Positions 17,650 through 26,284 of a stretch of DNA of 37,643 nucleotides are shown here, piece by piece; within the stretch, counting starts at the first letter, position 1, and each line of letters opens with the position of its first letter. A program made the translations under genes and the position numbers. The notes beneath the pieces are model-generated. The model had not been told where the DNA came from. It ran no database searches and was given only the letters and a program-made list of their open reading frames with translations. Source of the DNA: a virus; IMG/VR virus record IMGVR_UViG_3300042863_001387, positions 1-37,643 of that record; one strand, written 5' to 3'.

Positions 17650-18819
17650 TTAATTAATAGGGTGCCATACTGTTTTGCAAACATTTAGTGTATCATTGTT
17701 TCTCATAAATCGCATATCAATTTGATCTAGATAGCTTTTCCAATGATATTCCCAAGCTTGCTGTACTCGATCAAACCCGGGAACTTTGGATAGTATATTA
17801 TCCCACGCCCTCATTCCCATTTTAAATCCATCCAGTACTGCGAAGGGTTTATCTGCTTGGAATCTGTTGAAATCCCAATAAGGATAACATACTAATTTTG
17901 CTATTTCTGCAAGCTGAGAATATTCAAGATAGTGTTTTTCATAACTTTTAGTAGTTATTGGTAAACTCGGTAGAGCCTGAATTCTCTCCGACATGGCTTG
18001 TACTAAGTATGTTTTACTGGTATTAATTTCAAAATATCTTTTCATAGCCCGAGCTTGTGCGTGGGCAATCTCCGGGAAGTCGGGGCTCCAATAAAAATAC
18101 TCAGTACCGTGTGGATTATCAGGGTTAGGTTGTGCCATGCAAGCGGTATCAATAAAGTAAAAGAACCATTGATTACCTTTTTTAACTATACTAGGTTTGT
18201 CTACGCCAAATATGCTTGCTACTTTTTTACCGTGTAATGCTAACTTGCCCTCAGTCGGACTAAAGGTGGTCTGTTTCTGCGACCTAGCAATGCTAGGAAG
18301 ATTACTAACATCATTGGTAAAGATGTCATCATTGTAAAATTGCTCATTAAGTGTGTTTGTCCAATCACCTATTTCAATCTTAATTTCAGGATTCTTATTA
18401 CCGATCCATTCTAAATCTTTTTTTATTACTAAATCCCATTCTGAATGGAAATTGGCATTTGTTCTATCTATGGCATTGGGAGTATAAATTCCCTTATCCA
18501 TTAGTCTCTCAGGCCATTGAATGTACAGATGATCTAGCGGTATACGGTTCTCTAAGAACGTCATTAATATGTTGTGGCTGTCACTTCCGCCACTATAATT
18601 AAGAATTAAATAATCATTGGTATCTCGCAGTTGCTGTGCTCTAATTCTATACAGTTCTTTTAATGATACGGTGTGAAAGTTAATATTACTAGGTTCTGCA
18701 AAGATTTCATCAAAAAAAACCCACTGTAAGCTAGTTTTGGTTCTACTAGCCTCAAGAATAGCTCGTAGTTTATTGGCGATAACTACTCCATTAACAACAT
18801 AATGTCCATTTAATCTCAT
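17650..18819 (-). CDS. PP-loop ATPase, divergent (paralogue 2)
   Basis: A 389-residue protein with PP-loop NYSGGSDSHN (S76 to S81 in the loop), the ATP-pyrophosphatase signature of asparagine synthetase C-domains, QueC and tRNA-modifying enzymes. It is longer than the other three PP-loop proteins of this window and lacks their FY.SG and PV.GG blocks, so it is a separate subfamily. A large insertion (about residues 150-260) contains Trp- and Tyr-rich segments (QWFFYFIDTACMAQPNPDNP). It starts 6 nt after the stop of the neighbouring PP-loop gene. Two adjacent ATPases suggest two different acyl- or carbonyl-activation steps. Confidence 0.82.
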   Translation of the reverse strand: MRLNGHYVVNGVVIANKLRAILEASRTKTSLQWVFFDEIFAEPSNINFHTVSLKELYRIRAQQLRDTNDYLILNYSGGSDSHNILMTFLENRIPLDHLYIQWPERLMDKGIYTPNAIDRTNANFHSEWDLVIKKDLEWIGNKNPEIKIEIGDWTNTLNEQFYNDDIFTNDVSNLPSIARSQKQTTFSPTEGKLALHGKKVASIFGVDKPSIVKKGNQWFFYFIDTACMAQPNPDNPHGTEYFYWSPDFPEIAHAQARAMKRYFEINTSKTYLVQAMSERIQALPSLPITTKSYEKHYLEYSQLAEIAKLVCYPYWDFNRFQADKPFAVLDGFKMGMRAWDNILSKVPGFDRVQQAWEYHWKSYLDQIDMRFMRNNDTLNVCKTVWHPIN

Positions 18820-18825
18820 TCTTCA

Positions 18826-19752
18826 CTAGGCCTCATACTCAAATCCGGCTATTTCCATCCAAAGCTCGTCCACAGTTCTATCTACTAGATGCACATAATG
18901 AGATCCCGAGTACTTTTTTTGAAGGAATAACGCAAATTCATTTATCAAACTATCTATTTTTTCAAAACCTGTTTTTTTCTGTCTATCAATCATGTCCGGG
19001 TATACTTCCCGATAGCCAATAAGCTTCGTAGAGTTTGTGCCTAACTTACCATAGTATTCATCATTAATTAGTTTTTTAAACCAAGTAAGGTTTGTATGGG
19101 CCAATACTAGACCCGGTGACCATTTTAAAAATTGAACTACCGCCGGCTTATCTAGATGTATAGCATATTTTTCCCATCCAATGAACGTTTCTACGTCTCT
19201 GAATTTCCAGAGACCGGGTTGAGAGTAGTCATTAGTTAGACGTACCCAATAAGGATCTCCCTCTCCCAAGACCGGAAAACCATCATCGATCTCTAAAAAT
19301 TTACAATATGGCAGGGCTCTAGGTCTGTCTATTTGTGCCATCTCAGAGATAGATTCGGCGTCATTTTCATAAAATTTTGTTAAATTAAAATCAATAATAG
19401 TATACGGTGTATTTAACAACGAACAAATAGTTACTGCATAACTAACATCATATATGTTATAATCATTTTCATAACGTACGATAAAGACTTTTGGATTAGC
19501 ACCTATTCCCAAATAAGAACGTAATACGAGTTCACTATCAGCTCCGCCACTAAAAAAAATACTAGGCTGCAATCCAGGGTAATGATCCATTGTGCTTTGG
19601 GCAGCGATCAATAACTCTTCTTTATATGACCGAATCAGTTTATCTGTTTTATGATAGATAGTTTTAAATGGTTCGTTAGCGGTCTGCCGGCCATATGGTA
19701 GATCGTTGCCATATTGCCATTGATGCCAATTGTGTTCGCATAGATGTATCAT
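18826..19752 (-). CDS. PP-loop ATPase, asparagine-synthetase-like (paralogue 3)
   Basis: A 308-residue protein. The PP-loop FFSGGADSELVLRSY (S68-S73) is followed by VFIVRYENDYNIYDVSYAV, DFNLTKFY and FPVLGEGDPYW, all blocks that align with the proteins at 3,925 and 26,846. It would bind ATP and adenylate a carboxyl or similar group; the conserved FY and GE/GG blocks probably line the substrate pocket. It overlaps the radical SAM gene by 4 nt (ATGA), so both are made together. Confidence 0.85.
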   Translation of the reverse strand: MIHLCEHNWHQWQYGNDLPYGRQTANEPFKTIYHKTDKLIRSYKEELLIAAQSTMDHYPGLQPSIFFSGGADSELVLRSYLGIGANPKVFIVRYENDYNIYDVSYAVTICSLLNTPYTIIDFNLTKFYENDAESISEMAQIDRPRALPYCKFLEIDDGFPVLGEGDPYWVRLTNDYSQPGLWKFRDVETFIGWEKYAIHLDKPAVVQFLKWSPGLVLAHTNLTWFKKLINDEYYGKLGTNSTKLIGYREVYPDMIDRQKKTGFEKIDSLINEFALFLQKKYSGSHYVHLVDRTVDELWMEIAGFEYEA

Positions 19753-21221
19753 CTTAAATTTTTAATATCTCGGGATAAGTTTAGCATACTAGTTACATAA
19801 GTTTCACACTCTTGATTACTTAACAGTCCCAAATTATATTTAGATTCTAATTCTGTTCTTGATAGAGTTATTATGTCAGACTCCGGTATACCTAATCTAC
19901 GAACATAATTATACGAAAATCCAGCAAATTTACATTTCGGGTGCTTCTTTGATTTTTCCATTATGGTTTCGGCAATTTGATAACAATGGGCATATGATAA
20001 TCCTGTATTTTTATTAAACCAGCCGAAATCGTCTACTTCATAACCATATTTTTCGTATGTTAGATCAAACTCAGAATAAAAAGTGTTATTGAATCGATTG
20101 GGAGGGGTTATTCCCAGTGCGCTAATATGCCAAGAGTCCAAATAATTTCTGTCTGAAGATAGAAATTCATCAAACTCCTGTAAAGTATCGAATGTATCAT
20201 AGGGTAACCCTAGAATAAACCCTGACGATATCAGTATGTCCTTAAAGGCATTCTGTTTTAATTCCCTTATATACTCCAGTTGTGTATACGGTTCTACACC
20301 TTTTCCTATTGCTTTTGCTGATTGGTGGTTGATAGTCTCTATTCCAAACATAGCAGAGCGAAGACCAGATGCTTTTAAATATTCTATTGATTCAGGAAAT
20401 CTCATCAATAAGTCTAGGCGTAGATAACTTGAAAAGTGTATCTGAAATTTAAGTTTAGAAAATACGGTATCGTGTAAATATTTTAACTTGTCTAGGCTAT
20501 CGTTGTAGGTGTCATCTGTGAAGGTATAATGTGTTATTCCAAACTTATCATAGTTATAATTCAACTCATCTAGCAATATTTCTCCGTGCTTGACCCAATC
20601 ACCCTTTGTTTTTCCGTTTAACGGAAATGCACAAAATTTACATTTAAAAATACATCCCCTACTTATTTCGATAGGAGGGGCGTCTAATGATTGTACTAAA
20701 TCTTCTTTCACATATCGGATTTGGCTAGAAGAGAACTCTTTAAATTCAGTTCCTTGAACTAAGCTAGTAGTAAATTCTAAGTTAGATAATTTTTTTGTGG
20801 AGCACCATTTTGTAAAGTCAACAATCTCTTTATCACTATAACCTTTGAAAATAGTAACCCCGTGTCTTTCCAACGGAAAGTATCTAGATCCGCCCGCAAT
20901 TATTTTTATATCGGGATTTAATGTGCGTATAAACGCGAGAAATGCCTCTAGCTTGGGACTTGTCTCACGTTTTGAACGAAAATTCAATCCAAATATCTTA
21001 TCAAAGAACGAAGTACTAAAGCCTACCCACAGTGTAGTTTCAGTAACTACATTCGATAGGATTTCTGCGATTTGATCTAGTTTGCTTACTCGTTCAAATG
21101 CTCCCATATCTAAGCACATTACCGAATAATCGTGCTTTCTTAATTCTGACGCAATTCTAAAGACCCCACCGTGTTTTTGTAACGGCATCATATTACTGCC
21201 GTATAGTAATATACAATTCAT
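19749..21221 (-). CDS. B12-binding-type radical SAM enzyme
   Basis: A 490-residue protein. The N-terminal 1-140 has the Rossmann layout of B12-binding domains (ILLYGSNMMPLQKHGG; DIKIIAGGSRYFPLE), but no DxHxxG motif is visible, so cobalamin binding is uncertain. The radical SAM core follows with ISRGCIFKCKFCAFP (Cys190, 194, 197) for the 4Fe-4S cluster, then FTDDTYN and FGIETINHQSAKAIGKG. Enzymes of this layout methylate, rearrange or couple unactivated carbons in lipid and natural-product pathways. It is translationally coupled to a desaturase upstream and a PP-loop ATPase downstream. Confidence 0.88.
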   Translation of the reverse strand: MNCILLYGSNMMPLQKHGGVFRIASELRKHDYSVMCLDMGAFERVSKLDQIAEILSNVVTETTLWVGFSTSFFDKIFGLNFRSKRETSPKLEAFLAFIRTLNPDIKIIAGGSRYFPLERHGVTIFKGYSDKEIVDFTKWCSTKKLSNLEFTTSLVQGTEFKEFSSSQIRYVKEDLVQSLDAPPIEISRGCIFKCKFCAFPLNGKTKGDWVKHGEILLDELNYNYDKFGITHYTFTDDTYNDSLDKLKYLHDTVFSKLKFQIHFSSYLRLDLLMRFPESIEYLKASGLRSAMFGIETINHQSAKAIGKGVEPYTQLEYIRELKQNAFKDILISSGFILGLPYDTFDTLQEFDEFLSSDRNYLDSWHISALGITPPNRFNNTFYSEFDLTYEKYGYEVDDFGWFNKNTGLSYAHCYQIAETIMEKSKKHPKCKFAGFSYNYVRRLGIPESDIITLSRTELESKYNLGLLSNQECETYVTSMLNLSRDIKNLR

Positions 21222-22000
21222 GTTTTAATTATTTTAATGATTAATCCAGAAATGTCAAATTCCCACCATTTTTGTGTGTAGGTATAATTTTTAGGAAATC
21301 TATGATGATTGTTATGCCAGGCCTCACCCCAGCTTGGAATAGCCCATAGCCAATTGTTTGCTGAGTGATCATTCAAGTTATAACTACGGTAGCCTCCCCA
21401 CCAAGTTGGTTTGTGTCCAACATAGTTCACAACATTGCTCATTATCCCGGTTAATGATGCTGGTGCCAAGTGTGCGAACACTACTAACCAAAATCCACCA
21501 ATCATGAACAATAAAAGACTATACCCTGCTAAGATTACAAAATAATACCTATGTAGGAATTGATGGAACTTGTCTGTAACTAACGCTCTCATACGCCATT
21601 TAGTATCAGCATCAACTTCATTTACATAATCAAGGGTAAAGATTCTAAGACCTTTGTGTATTGGACTATGCGGGTCATCTACCTGATCGCTCTTCAAGTG
21701 ATGATTGATATGGATAGCTACCCAAGCTAGCGGGCTTCCTGTTCCAGCAAAGCATCCAATCACAGACAACACTCTAGTCAGTAATGTATAGGTTTTGTAA
21801 CTGCTATGTGTCAATCTTCTATGATACGTAACTACAATTCCTAAACACCCATATAAAAAATAACCTGCAAAAGTGAGCAATACCGCATTAATTGACACCC
21901 CGTAGATACATAGTGCAATAATAGTACCTAACAACGATAATATCATAAATGATTGTACACCTTTAGTACTGGATGTAGTGAATGTAGTGAATGTGTGCAT
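21218..22000 (-). CDS. membrane fatty-acyl desaturase 1
   Basis: A 260-residue di-iron desaturase of the acyl-CoA delta-9 (SCD/DesC-like) family. The three histidine boxes are HRRLTH (HX4H, about 60-65), HINHH (about 95-99) and HNNHH (about 234-238). Several hydrophobic spans (residues 16-60 and 150-190) anchor it in the inner membrane. The late octamer AATAAATA (22006-22013) lies 5 nt before the ATG, predicting a leaderless mRNA. It ends overlapping the radical SAM start by 4 nt. The bond position it desaturates cannot be told. Confidence 0.93.
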   Translation of the reverse strand: MHTFTTFTTSSTKGVQSFMILSLLGTIIALCIYGVSINAVLLTFAGYFLYGCLGIVVTYHRRLTHSSYKTYTLLTRVLSVIGCFAGTGSPLAWVAIHINHHLKSDQVDDPHSPIHKGLRIFTLDYVNEVDADTKWRMRALVTDKFHQFLHRYYFVILAGYSLLLFMIGGFWLVVFAHLAPASLTGIMSNVVNYVGHKPTWWGGYRSYNLNDHSANNWLWAIPSWGEAWHNNHHRFPKNYTYTQKWWEFDISGLIIKIIKT

Positions 22001-22005
22001 ATATG

Positions 22006-22013
22006 TATTTATT
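22006..22013 (-). promoter_or_regulatory. T4-type late promoter octamer
   Basis: AATAAATA on the minus strand, exactly 5 nt before the ATG at 22000, overlapping the stop of the preceding desaturase gene. Confidence 0.7.
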
Positions 22014-22767
22014 ATTTTCTAATTACGTTTGCCAGAGTTACCACCGGATCAAACTCATATTTGCGCACTTTGGTAGATAAGTCGGCTGCATTAGCGTGAT
22101 GATTGTTATGCCAGGCGTCGCCCCAGATAAATGGCCATAGCCAAATATTGTTAGTACTATTATCCTTTGTGTCAAAGTTTCTGTATCCACTAGTGTGTGA
22201 ATAATAGTTAAAAGCTTTTTGACTTAACTGTATCAAGAACACCGGTAGAATCCACACAAAATATAATAGATTTAAATTTATTACTCCCAGCAATAGAACA
22301 AAAACTAAAATAATCAAAAAATAATATTTGTTAATTTTCAATTGAATTGGCTTCATCAAGTCTTTAACTATAAAATAATTCATATCTCCGCTGAGATGTT
22401 TTTTAACGTGTTTGAATCCAAATAGTTTAAATCCCAAATACTTAGGACTGTGTGGATCTTTGGGAGTGTCTGAATATGCGTGATGAATTCTATGAATATA
22501 CACCCATCCAATTGGACTGCCCCTGCCTGATAAAATCGCAATCAATGTGCATATCCATTTTATAAACGCATATTTAAATTCGAATGAATGGTGCGAGTAA
22601 TAACGGTGAAAAGTTAGGCTTATGCCTAAAATGCTATAAATATAAAAACTAGCAACCAGTATAGCTATGTTAGGACCGGTGAAGTCTGCCCAGAATATTC
22701 CAAATAACGAGGCAATTCCAGTTACTAACTGTACTTTAGGTATTGTTTGAGCGCTAGCTGAGAACAT
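22012..22767 (-). CDS. membrane fatty-acyl desaturase 2
   Basis: A 251-residue paralogue of the neighbouring desaturase with boxes HRYYSH, HRIHH and HNNHH and the same run of hydrophobic segments. The sequence differs substantially from copies 1 and 3, so they are not recent duplicates and probably act on different positions or chains. The octamer GATAAATA (22773-22780) stands 5 nt before the ATG, giving it an independent late promoter. Confidence 0.92.
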   Translation of the reverse strand: MFSASAQTIPKVQLVTGIASLFGIFWADFTGPNIAILVASFYIYSILGISLTFHRYYSHHSFEFKYAFIKWICTLIAILSGRGSPIGWVYIHRIHHAYSDTPKDPHSPKYLGFKLFGFKHVKKHLSGDMNYFIVKDLMKPIQLKINKYYFLIILVFVLLLGVINLNLLYFVWILPVFLIQLSQKAFNYYSHTSGYRNFDTKDNSTNNIWLWPFIWGDAWHNNHHANAADLSTKVRKYEFDPVVTLANVIRK

Positions 22768-22772
22768 AAATA

Positions 22773-22780
22773 TATTTATC
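22773..22780 (-). promoter_or_regulatory. T4-type late promoter octamer
   Basis: GATAAATA on the minus strand, exactly 5 nt before the ATG at 22767. Confidence 0.7.
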
Positions 22781-22838
22781 TACAATTAGGTCCAAAGCTA
22801 AAAATCACTAAGTTAAGTTGAATAACCCGGTATATAGT

Positions 22839-23441
22839 ATGCACTCCAGAGAATTAACCATAAATGACATTGAAGATATAAAAAGTTGTATATTTCATCA
22901 TACCACGATATACGGAGTTCCAATAGATCATTCTAGCCTGTTACAAAAGTTGCAAAATATGTTAACAGTTGGTAGAGTGTATGGTTGCTATGACAACAAT
23001 ATATGTGTAGGCATTTCCACCCAACATTTTTGGAAAATTATTCCTATTTGGATTTTTTCAAATGTATATGTCAAGAACAGTAAGTCTACTTTAAAATTAA
23101 CCGATTATTATGCTGAAGTTTGTCTTTCGATGATGGCAGCGGGCATTAAGTATGCAGAAACTAAAGAGTACTTTGAATTCTATTACGTAGTACGTGACAG
23201 CATTTCAACTTCAAGAAAAAAGAACGTTAAAAAAATTATTGAAACGGTAAATCCTTCTTTATTCTTAGAGAGATATGAGATCGAGAATATTCATTTCTTA
23301 TCCAATTTAGCAGACATTAAATGGGATTACATTCGCGAAATAATCGGGGATGTCGGAATTAAAACTTTATCTAGCCAAAATAACAAAACGTTAGTTATAC
23401 GTCGGGGTCGTTTAAGTAGGGCGGCAAGAGAAATAAATTAA
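22839..23441 (+). CDS. GNAT-like acyltransferase (copy 1)
   Basis: A 200-residue protein. The order RELTINDIEDIKSCIFHH, GRVYGCYDNNICVGIST, IFSNVYVKN and a long helix fits the N-terminal half of a GNAT fold, which uses acyl-CoA or acyl-ACP. The CoA-loop glycines are weak. I start at the ATG 22839; a TTG 21 nt upstream is the alternative, and no good Shine-Dalgarno site is visible for either. It is the first of two plus-strand genes set inside the minus-strand cluster and is followed 15 nt later by the dehydrogenase. Confidence 0.55.
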   Translation: MHSRELTINDIEDIKSCIFHHTTIYGVPIDHSSLLQKLQNMLTVGRVYGCYDNNICVGISTQHFWKIIPIWIFSNVYVKNSKSTLKLTDYYAEVCLSMMAAGIKYAETKEYFEFYYVVRDSISTSRKKNVKKIIETVNPSLFLERYEIENIHFLSNLADIKWDYIREIIGDVGIKTLSSQNNKTLVIRRGRLSRAAREIN

Positions 23442-23456
23442 TAGAGAAGATAAAGA

Positions 23457-24119
23457 ATGACTAAACCAATTATGTTAATAACTGGATCAAGCCGCGGCGT
23501 TGGTCTAGCCTGCGCCCAACATTTTAATGATTCTTACTCTATTGTGGGAGTTGCAAGAACACCTGGAGAATTTGTAACTGAACTCGGAGACATAACTGAT
23601 CCTGTTTTTAGAGAAATGTTAGTTGAAAAATACACACCAAAGGTATTCATTAATAATGCTGGTGTTGCTGGCAGCAATTTTGATGCGATGTATAGTACTA
23701 ACATAGAAGCGGCAGGATTTTTATTATTAAATTTTTATAAAAAGATGCTATGGGGACATATAATCAATGTATCTAGCGTGTCTGCTAACATATCCGGACG
23801 TCATGCAACTAGCCTCAGTGAGTTAACCTACAAAGCATCCAAAGTTTTTTTAAAAAATCTAAGCAACAACCTATCAAATAAAAGAGCAAAACCACTAGTC
23901 ATAACCAGCTTAGAACCAGACTACATATATACAGACATGATCGCAGCGGTCAGCTCTCGGCCTCCGCCAGATGAAAATTATACCAATTACAAATTCAACT
24001 CGTACACTCCCATGCAACCAGAGTACATTGCACAGACAATTGAATGGATTATATCACAGCCACCCTGGGTTTGCATTAAATCATTAGAAATCAGCAACGC
24101 TTACGAACTCCGTCAATAA
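23457..24119 (+). CDS. short-chain dehydrogenase/reductase
   Basis: A 220-residue classical SDR. TGSSRGVG (residues 9-16) is the NAD(P) glycine motif, NNAG (about 66-69) stabilises the central sheet, and INVSSVS followed by LTYKASK gives the Ser-Tyr-x3-Lys catalytic set. R13 in the glycine motif hints at NADPH. In an acyl-chain cluster with an ACP, a FabG-like 3-oxoacyl or alcohol/ketone reduction is plausible. GAGAAG and AAAGA precede the ATG. Its 3' end overlaps the convergent TauD-type gene by 7 nt. Confidence 0.88.
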   Translation: MTKPIMLITGSSRGVGLACAQHFNDSYSIVGVARTPGEFVTELGDITDPVFREMLVEKYTPKVFINNAGVAGSNFDAMYSTNIEAAGFLLLNFYKKMLWGHIINVSSVSANISGRHATSLSELTYKASKVFLKNLSNNLSNKRAKPLVITSLEPDYIYTDMIAAVSSRPPPDENYTNYKFNSYTPMQPEYIAQTIEWIISQPPWVCIKSLEISNAYELRQ

Positions 24120-24931
24120 AGATTTGCAGAAAGAACTCGAAATCCTACTCTAGTACTAGGATGGTAATCCCATATTGCTTGATGCTGTGTGCCAAAATTA
24201 TCCCACCATGCAATCGTATTAGGTGTCCATTTAAATCTGCAAGAGAATCGAGGATTAAGTATAGTATAAAAAAGCTTTGACAAAATATGATTACTTTCTA
24301 CTACTGAAAGCTCTGGGATTCCTATAGTAAATCCTTCATTAACATTTATGAACTTTTTTCCTGTTTCAGGTATAGTAGCAATGATTGGATGGGAAGCACA
24401 TTGCGGCCGACCCATTTGGTCAACCGATGATGTAGGGGGCCATACCATTTTTGCGCGGCTTGCGCCAGGCGACATATGCATGGCATACAATGGTGCCATT
24501 ATTAGCTTTTCAGTGTCACTTAATGATTCGTAAGCTGCAACAGTATTAACAAATACAGTGTCACCACCGACGTCCGGACATTCTGTCACATACAACATAG
24601 AAGTACGCGGTGGATGTTTTACAGAAGTCCGATCTGCGTGTAGTACTCTACCCTCTACAGTGAGAAATGTAGTATTCTCATCTGCAACGAAATGTCCAAT
24701 AAGATGATTGTTATTGTATTTAGGTTGTGTAGTATGTAAAAAAATATCACCGAATTGCCGTATTACGGTTGGTAAATATTCAGGCGCCAGTTGTTGATCT
24801 CTGAAAAATAGCACGTGATTCTCCAGCAGTGCATTTTTTAAATCTGCGTTTTGCTGCACAGTTAGCGGATTAGCCAGATCGATTCCCGATATTTCTGCAC
24901 CAATAGTATGTGTTAATTTAGTAATTTTCAT
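24113..24931 (-). CDS. TauD/TfdA-type 2OG-Fe(II) dioxygenase
   Basis: A 272-residue protein. The opening MKITKLTHTIGAEISGIDL and NHVLFFRDQQLAPE are typical of TauD. Metal ligands are HADRTS (H and D, about 99-101) and the distal His in NFGTQHQAIWDY; Arg in HPSTRVGFRVL binds 2-oxoglutarate. Relatives hydroxylate taurine, alpha-ketoacids or carrier-bound amino and acyl groups. It lies 1 nt behind the 24933-25490 gene and closes the minus-strand operon that begins with the ACP and acyltransferases. Confidence 0.92.
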   Translation of the reverse strand: MKITKLTHTIGAEISGIDLANPLTVQQNADLKNALLENHVLFFRDQQLAPEYLPTVIRQFGDIFLHTTQPKYNNNHLIGHFVADENTTFLTVEGRVLHADRTSVKHPPRTSMLYVTECPDVGGDTVFVNTVAAYESLSDTEKLIMAPLYAMHMSPGASRAKMVWPPTSSVDQMGRPQCASHPIIATIPETGKKFINVNEGFTIGIPELSVVESNHILSKLFYTILNPRFSCRFKWTPNTIAWWDNFGTQHQAIWDYHPSTRVGFRVLSANLY

Positions 24932-24932
24932 T

Positions 24933-25490
24933 CTAAAATCCTAGTTTTTCTATCAAATTATCCATTGGAATATCCCATTGAAATTGCAGTATTGTTCTTT
25001 TAGCGTTGTGTAGTCGTCCATCGACTGAATGAATTTCGCTTGTATTTAAAAAATACGCTTCATTTTCAATTGCAGTAAAAGTATCTACTAATGTTAAATC
25101 AGCTCTTACATACCCCAATGTTGTCGCTTCATATTGAGAACTACCGTAATTATATTTTACCTGACTTAGGCGTCTAGCATTTTCCTTTGGTTGCCAAAAA
25201 TTGGTTGCCAAGCCATGAGGTTTAATATAATAATTCATACTAGTTAGAGTGTGATCATCTATGTGCGGTCGTATTTGAGCATTTACCTGTACTAGATGGA
25301 TATATTTCGGCGGTATCTTAAAAACCGATGCAAAAATGTTGTTTAAATATGTTAGATCAGCTATCTGAAACATCACAAATGTGTATCCATACGGTGTGTA
25401 TCCATACTCAAAAAGCATCTGCCCTTTAAGTTTGTCTAAATCAAGGTCTTGCCCTATATTTAAATTGACCTTTTTATAATAAGTAGTCAT
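24933..25490 (-). CDS. 2OG-oxygenase-like protein (AspH-like minimal family)
   Basis: A 185-residue protein. VNAQIRPHIDDHTLTSMNYY (HxD) and NTSEIHSVDGRLHNAKRTILQFQW (distal His, Arg) mark a minimal double-stranded beta-helix oxygenase, same order as at 8,575 and 12,926. FW in ATNFWQP matches the aromatic pair of the 12,926 protein. It is coupled by ATGA to desaturase 3 and followed directly by the TauD-type enzyme, suggesting successive oxidations of one substrate. Confidence 0.68.
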   Translation of the reverse strand: MTTYYKKVNLNIGQDLDLDKLKGQMLFEYGYTPYGYTFVMFQIADLTYLNNIFASVFKIPPKYIHLVQVNAQIRPHIDDHTLTSMNYYIKPHGLATNFWQPKENARRLSQVKYNYGSSQYEATTLGYVRADLTLVDTFTAIENEAYFLNTSEIHSVDGRLHNAKRTILQFQWDIPMDNLIEKLGF

Positions 25491-26284
25491 TTTAAGAATG
25501 GTCTAAAAATGTTGCACGGGTCAAATTCCCACCATTTGCCACTTATTCCAGAGCCAAAATCATATTCTGCCGGTGCATAGTGATGATTATTATGCCAACC
25601 TTGACCCCATGCCAGATATCCCAAGAATGGATTGTTTTGTGATTGGTCTTTTGTTTCAAAATTTCTATACCCAAACCAACCCCTAACGTGACCAAATACA
25701 TTGACCAAGTTATCTTGTGTTGATCCTATTAAGGTTACTAACCAAAATGCACTCAGTGCTAATTTCCAATCAAATAATGCGACGATAGCCGGAACTCCCC
25801 ATAATATGGTAATACTATATTTGTGAAAGAAGAGATGATTTGATTTCCGTAGTAAATCAACCGCATACTTGATATTAATGGGACTGTTTTTTTCGGTAAC
25901 TTTAAAATACCATCCCACAAAGGCAGTTTTCTTGTCGTATGCTACTGGACTATGAATATCTTTTTTTGTATCCGAATGTGGATGATGATATCCTCGATGC
26001 ATTGCTGTCCAAAATATGCTACCACCTTGTCCTGCAAATGTCGCAAATAGTAGAATAACATTTTCTTTCCAAGTTGGAATTTGATGTGTTTTATGACTGA
26101 ATACCCTATGATACCCTACAGCAATTCCTAACCCACATACTAACACCCACATAATGAATGTTGCGCAGAGGTAGTATATCGGGATAATTCCGGAAATGAG
26201 CATCACAATGGTAGCCAGACCAAAAATCCAGGCTGGAACAAATTGAAACCAAAATGATTTGGATACTGAAGTAAGATATTTCAT
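25487..26284 (-). CDS. membrane fatty-acyl desaturase 3
   Basis: A 265-residue delta-9-type desaturase with boxes HRVFSH, HRGYHH and HNNHH and hydrophobic spans around 15-65 and 150-190. NVFGH upstream of the last box is also typical. Start and stop overlap the neighbouring genes by 4 nt on both sides, so it belongs to the ACP operon, unlike copies 1 and 2 that have their own late promoters. Regular acyl-CoA or phospholipid desaturation is expected; use of acyl-ACP is only suggested by context. Confidence 0.93.
   Translation of the reverse strand: MKYLTSVSKSFWFQFVPAWIFGLATIVMLISGIIPIYYLCATFIMWVLVCGLGIAVGYHRVFSHKTHQIPTWKENVILLFATFAGQGGSIFWTAMHRGYHHPHSDTKKDIHSPVAYDKKTAFVGWYFKVTEKNSPINIKYAVDLLRKSNHLFFHKYSITILWGVPAIVALFDWKLALSAFWLVTLIGSTQDNLVNVFGHVRGWFGYRNFETKDQSQNNPFLGYLAWGQGWHNNHHYAPAEYDFGSGISGKWWEFDPCNIFRPFLK

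Noticed and set aside
18055-18237. plus-strand 60-codon ORF inside the PP-loop gene
   Set aside because: Antisense shadow with no ribosome-binding site or promoter.
14345-21221. classical RiPP (lanthipeptide, lasso or sactipeptide) cluster
   Set aside because: There is no cyclase, leader protease, RRE-like protein or transporter, and the 43-residue ORF has no Cys/Ser/Thr-rich core.
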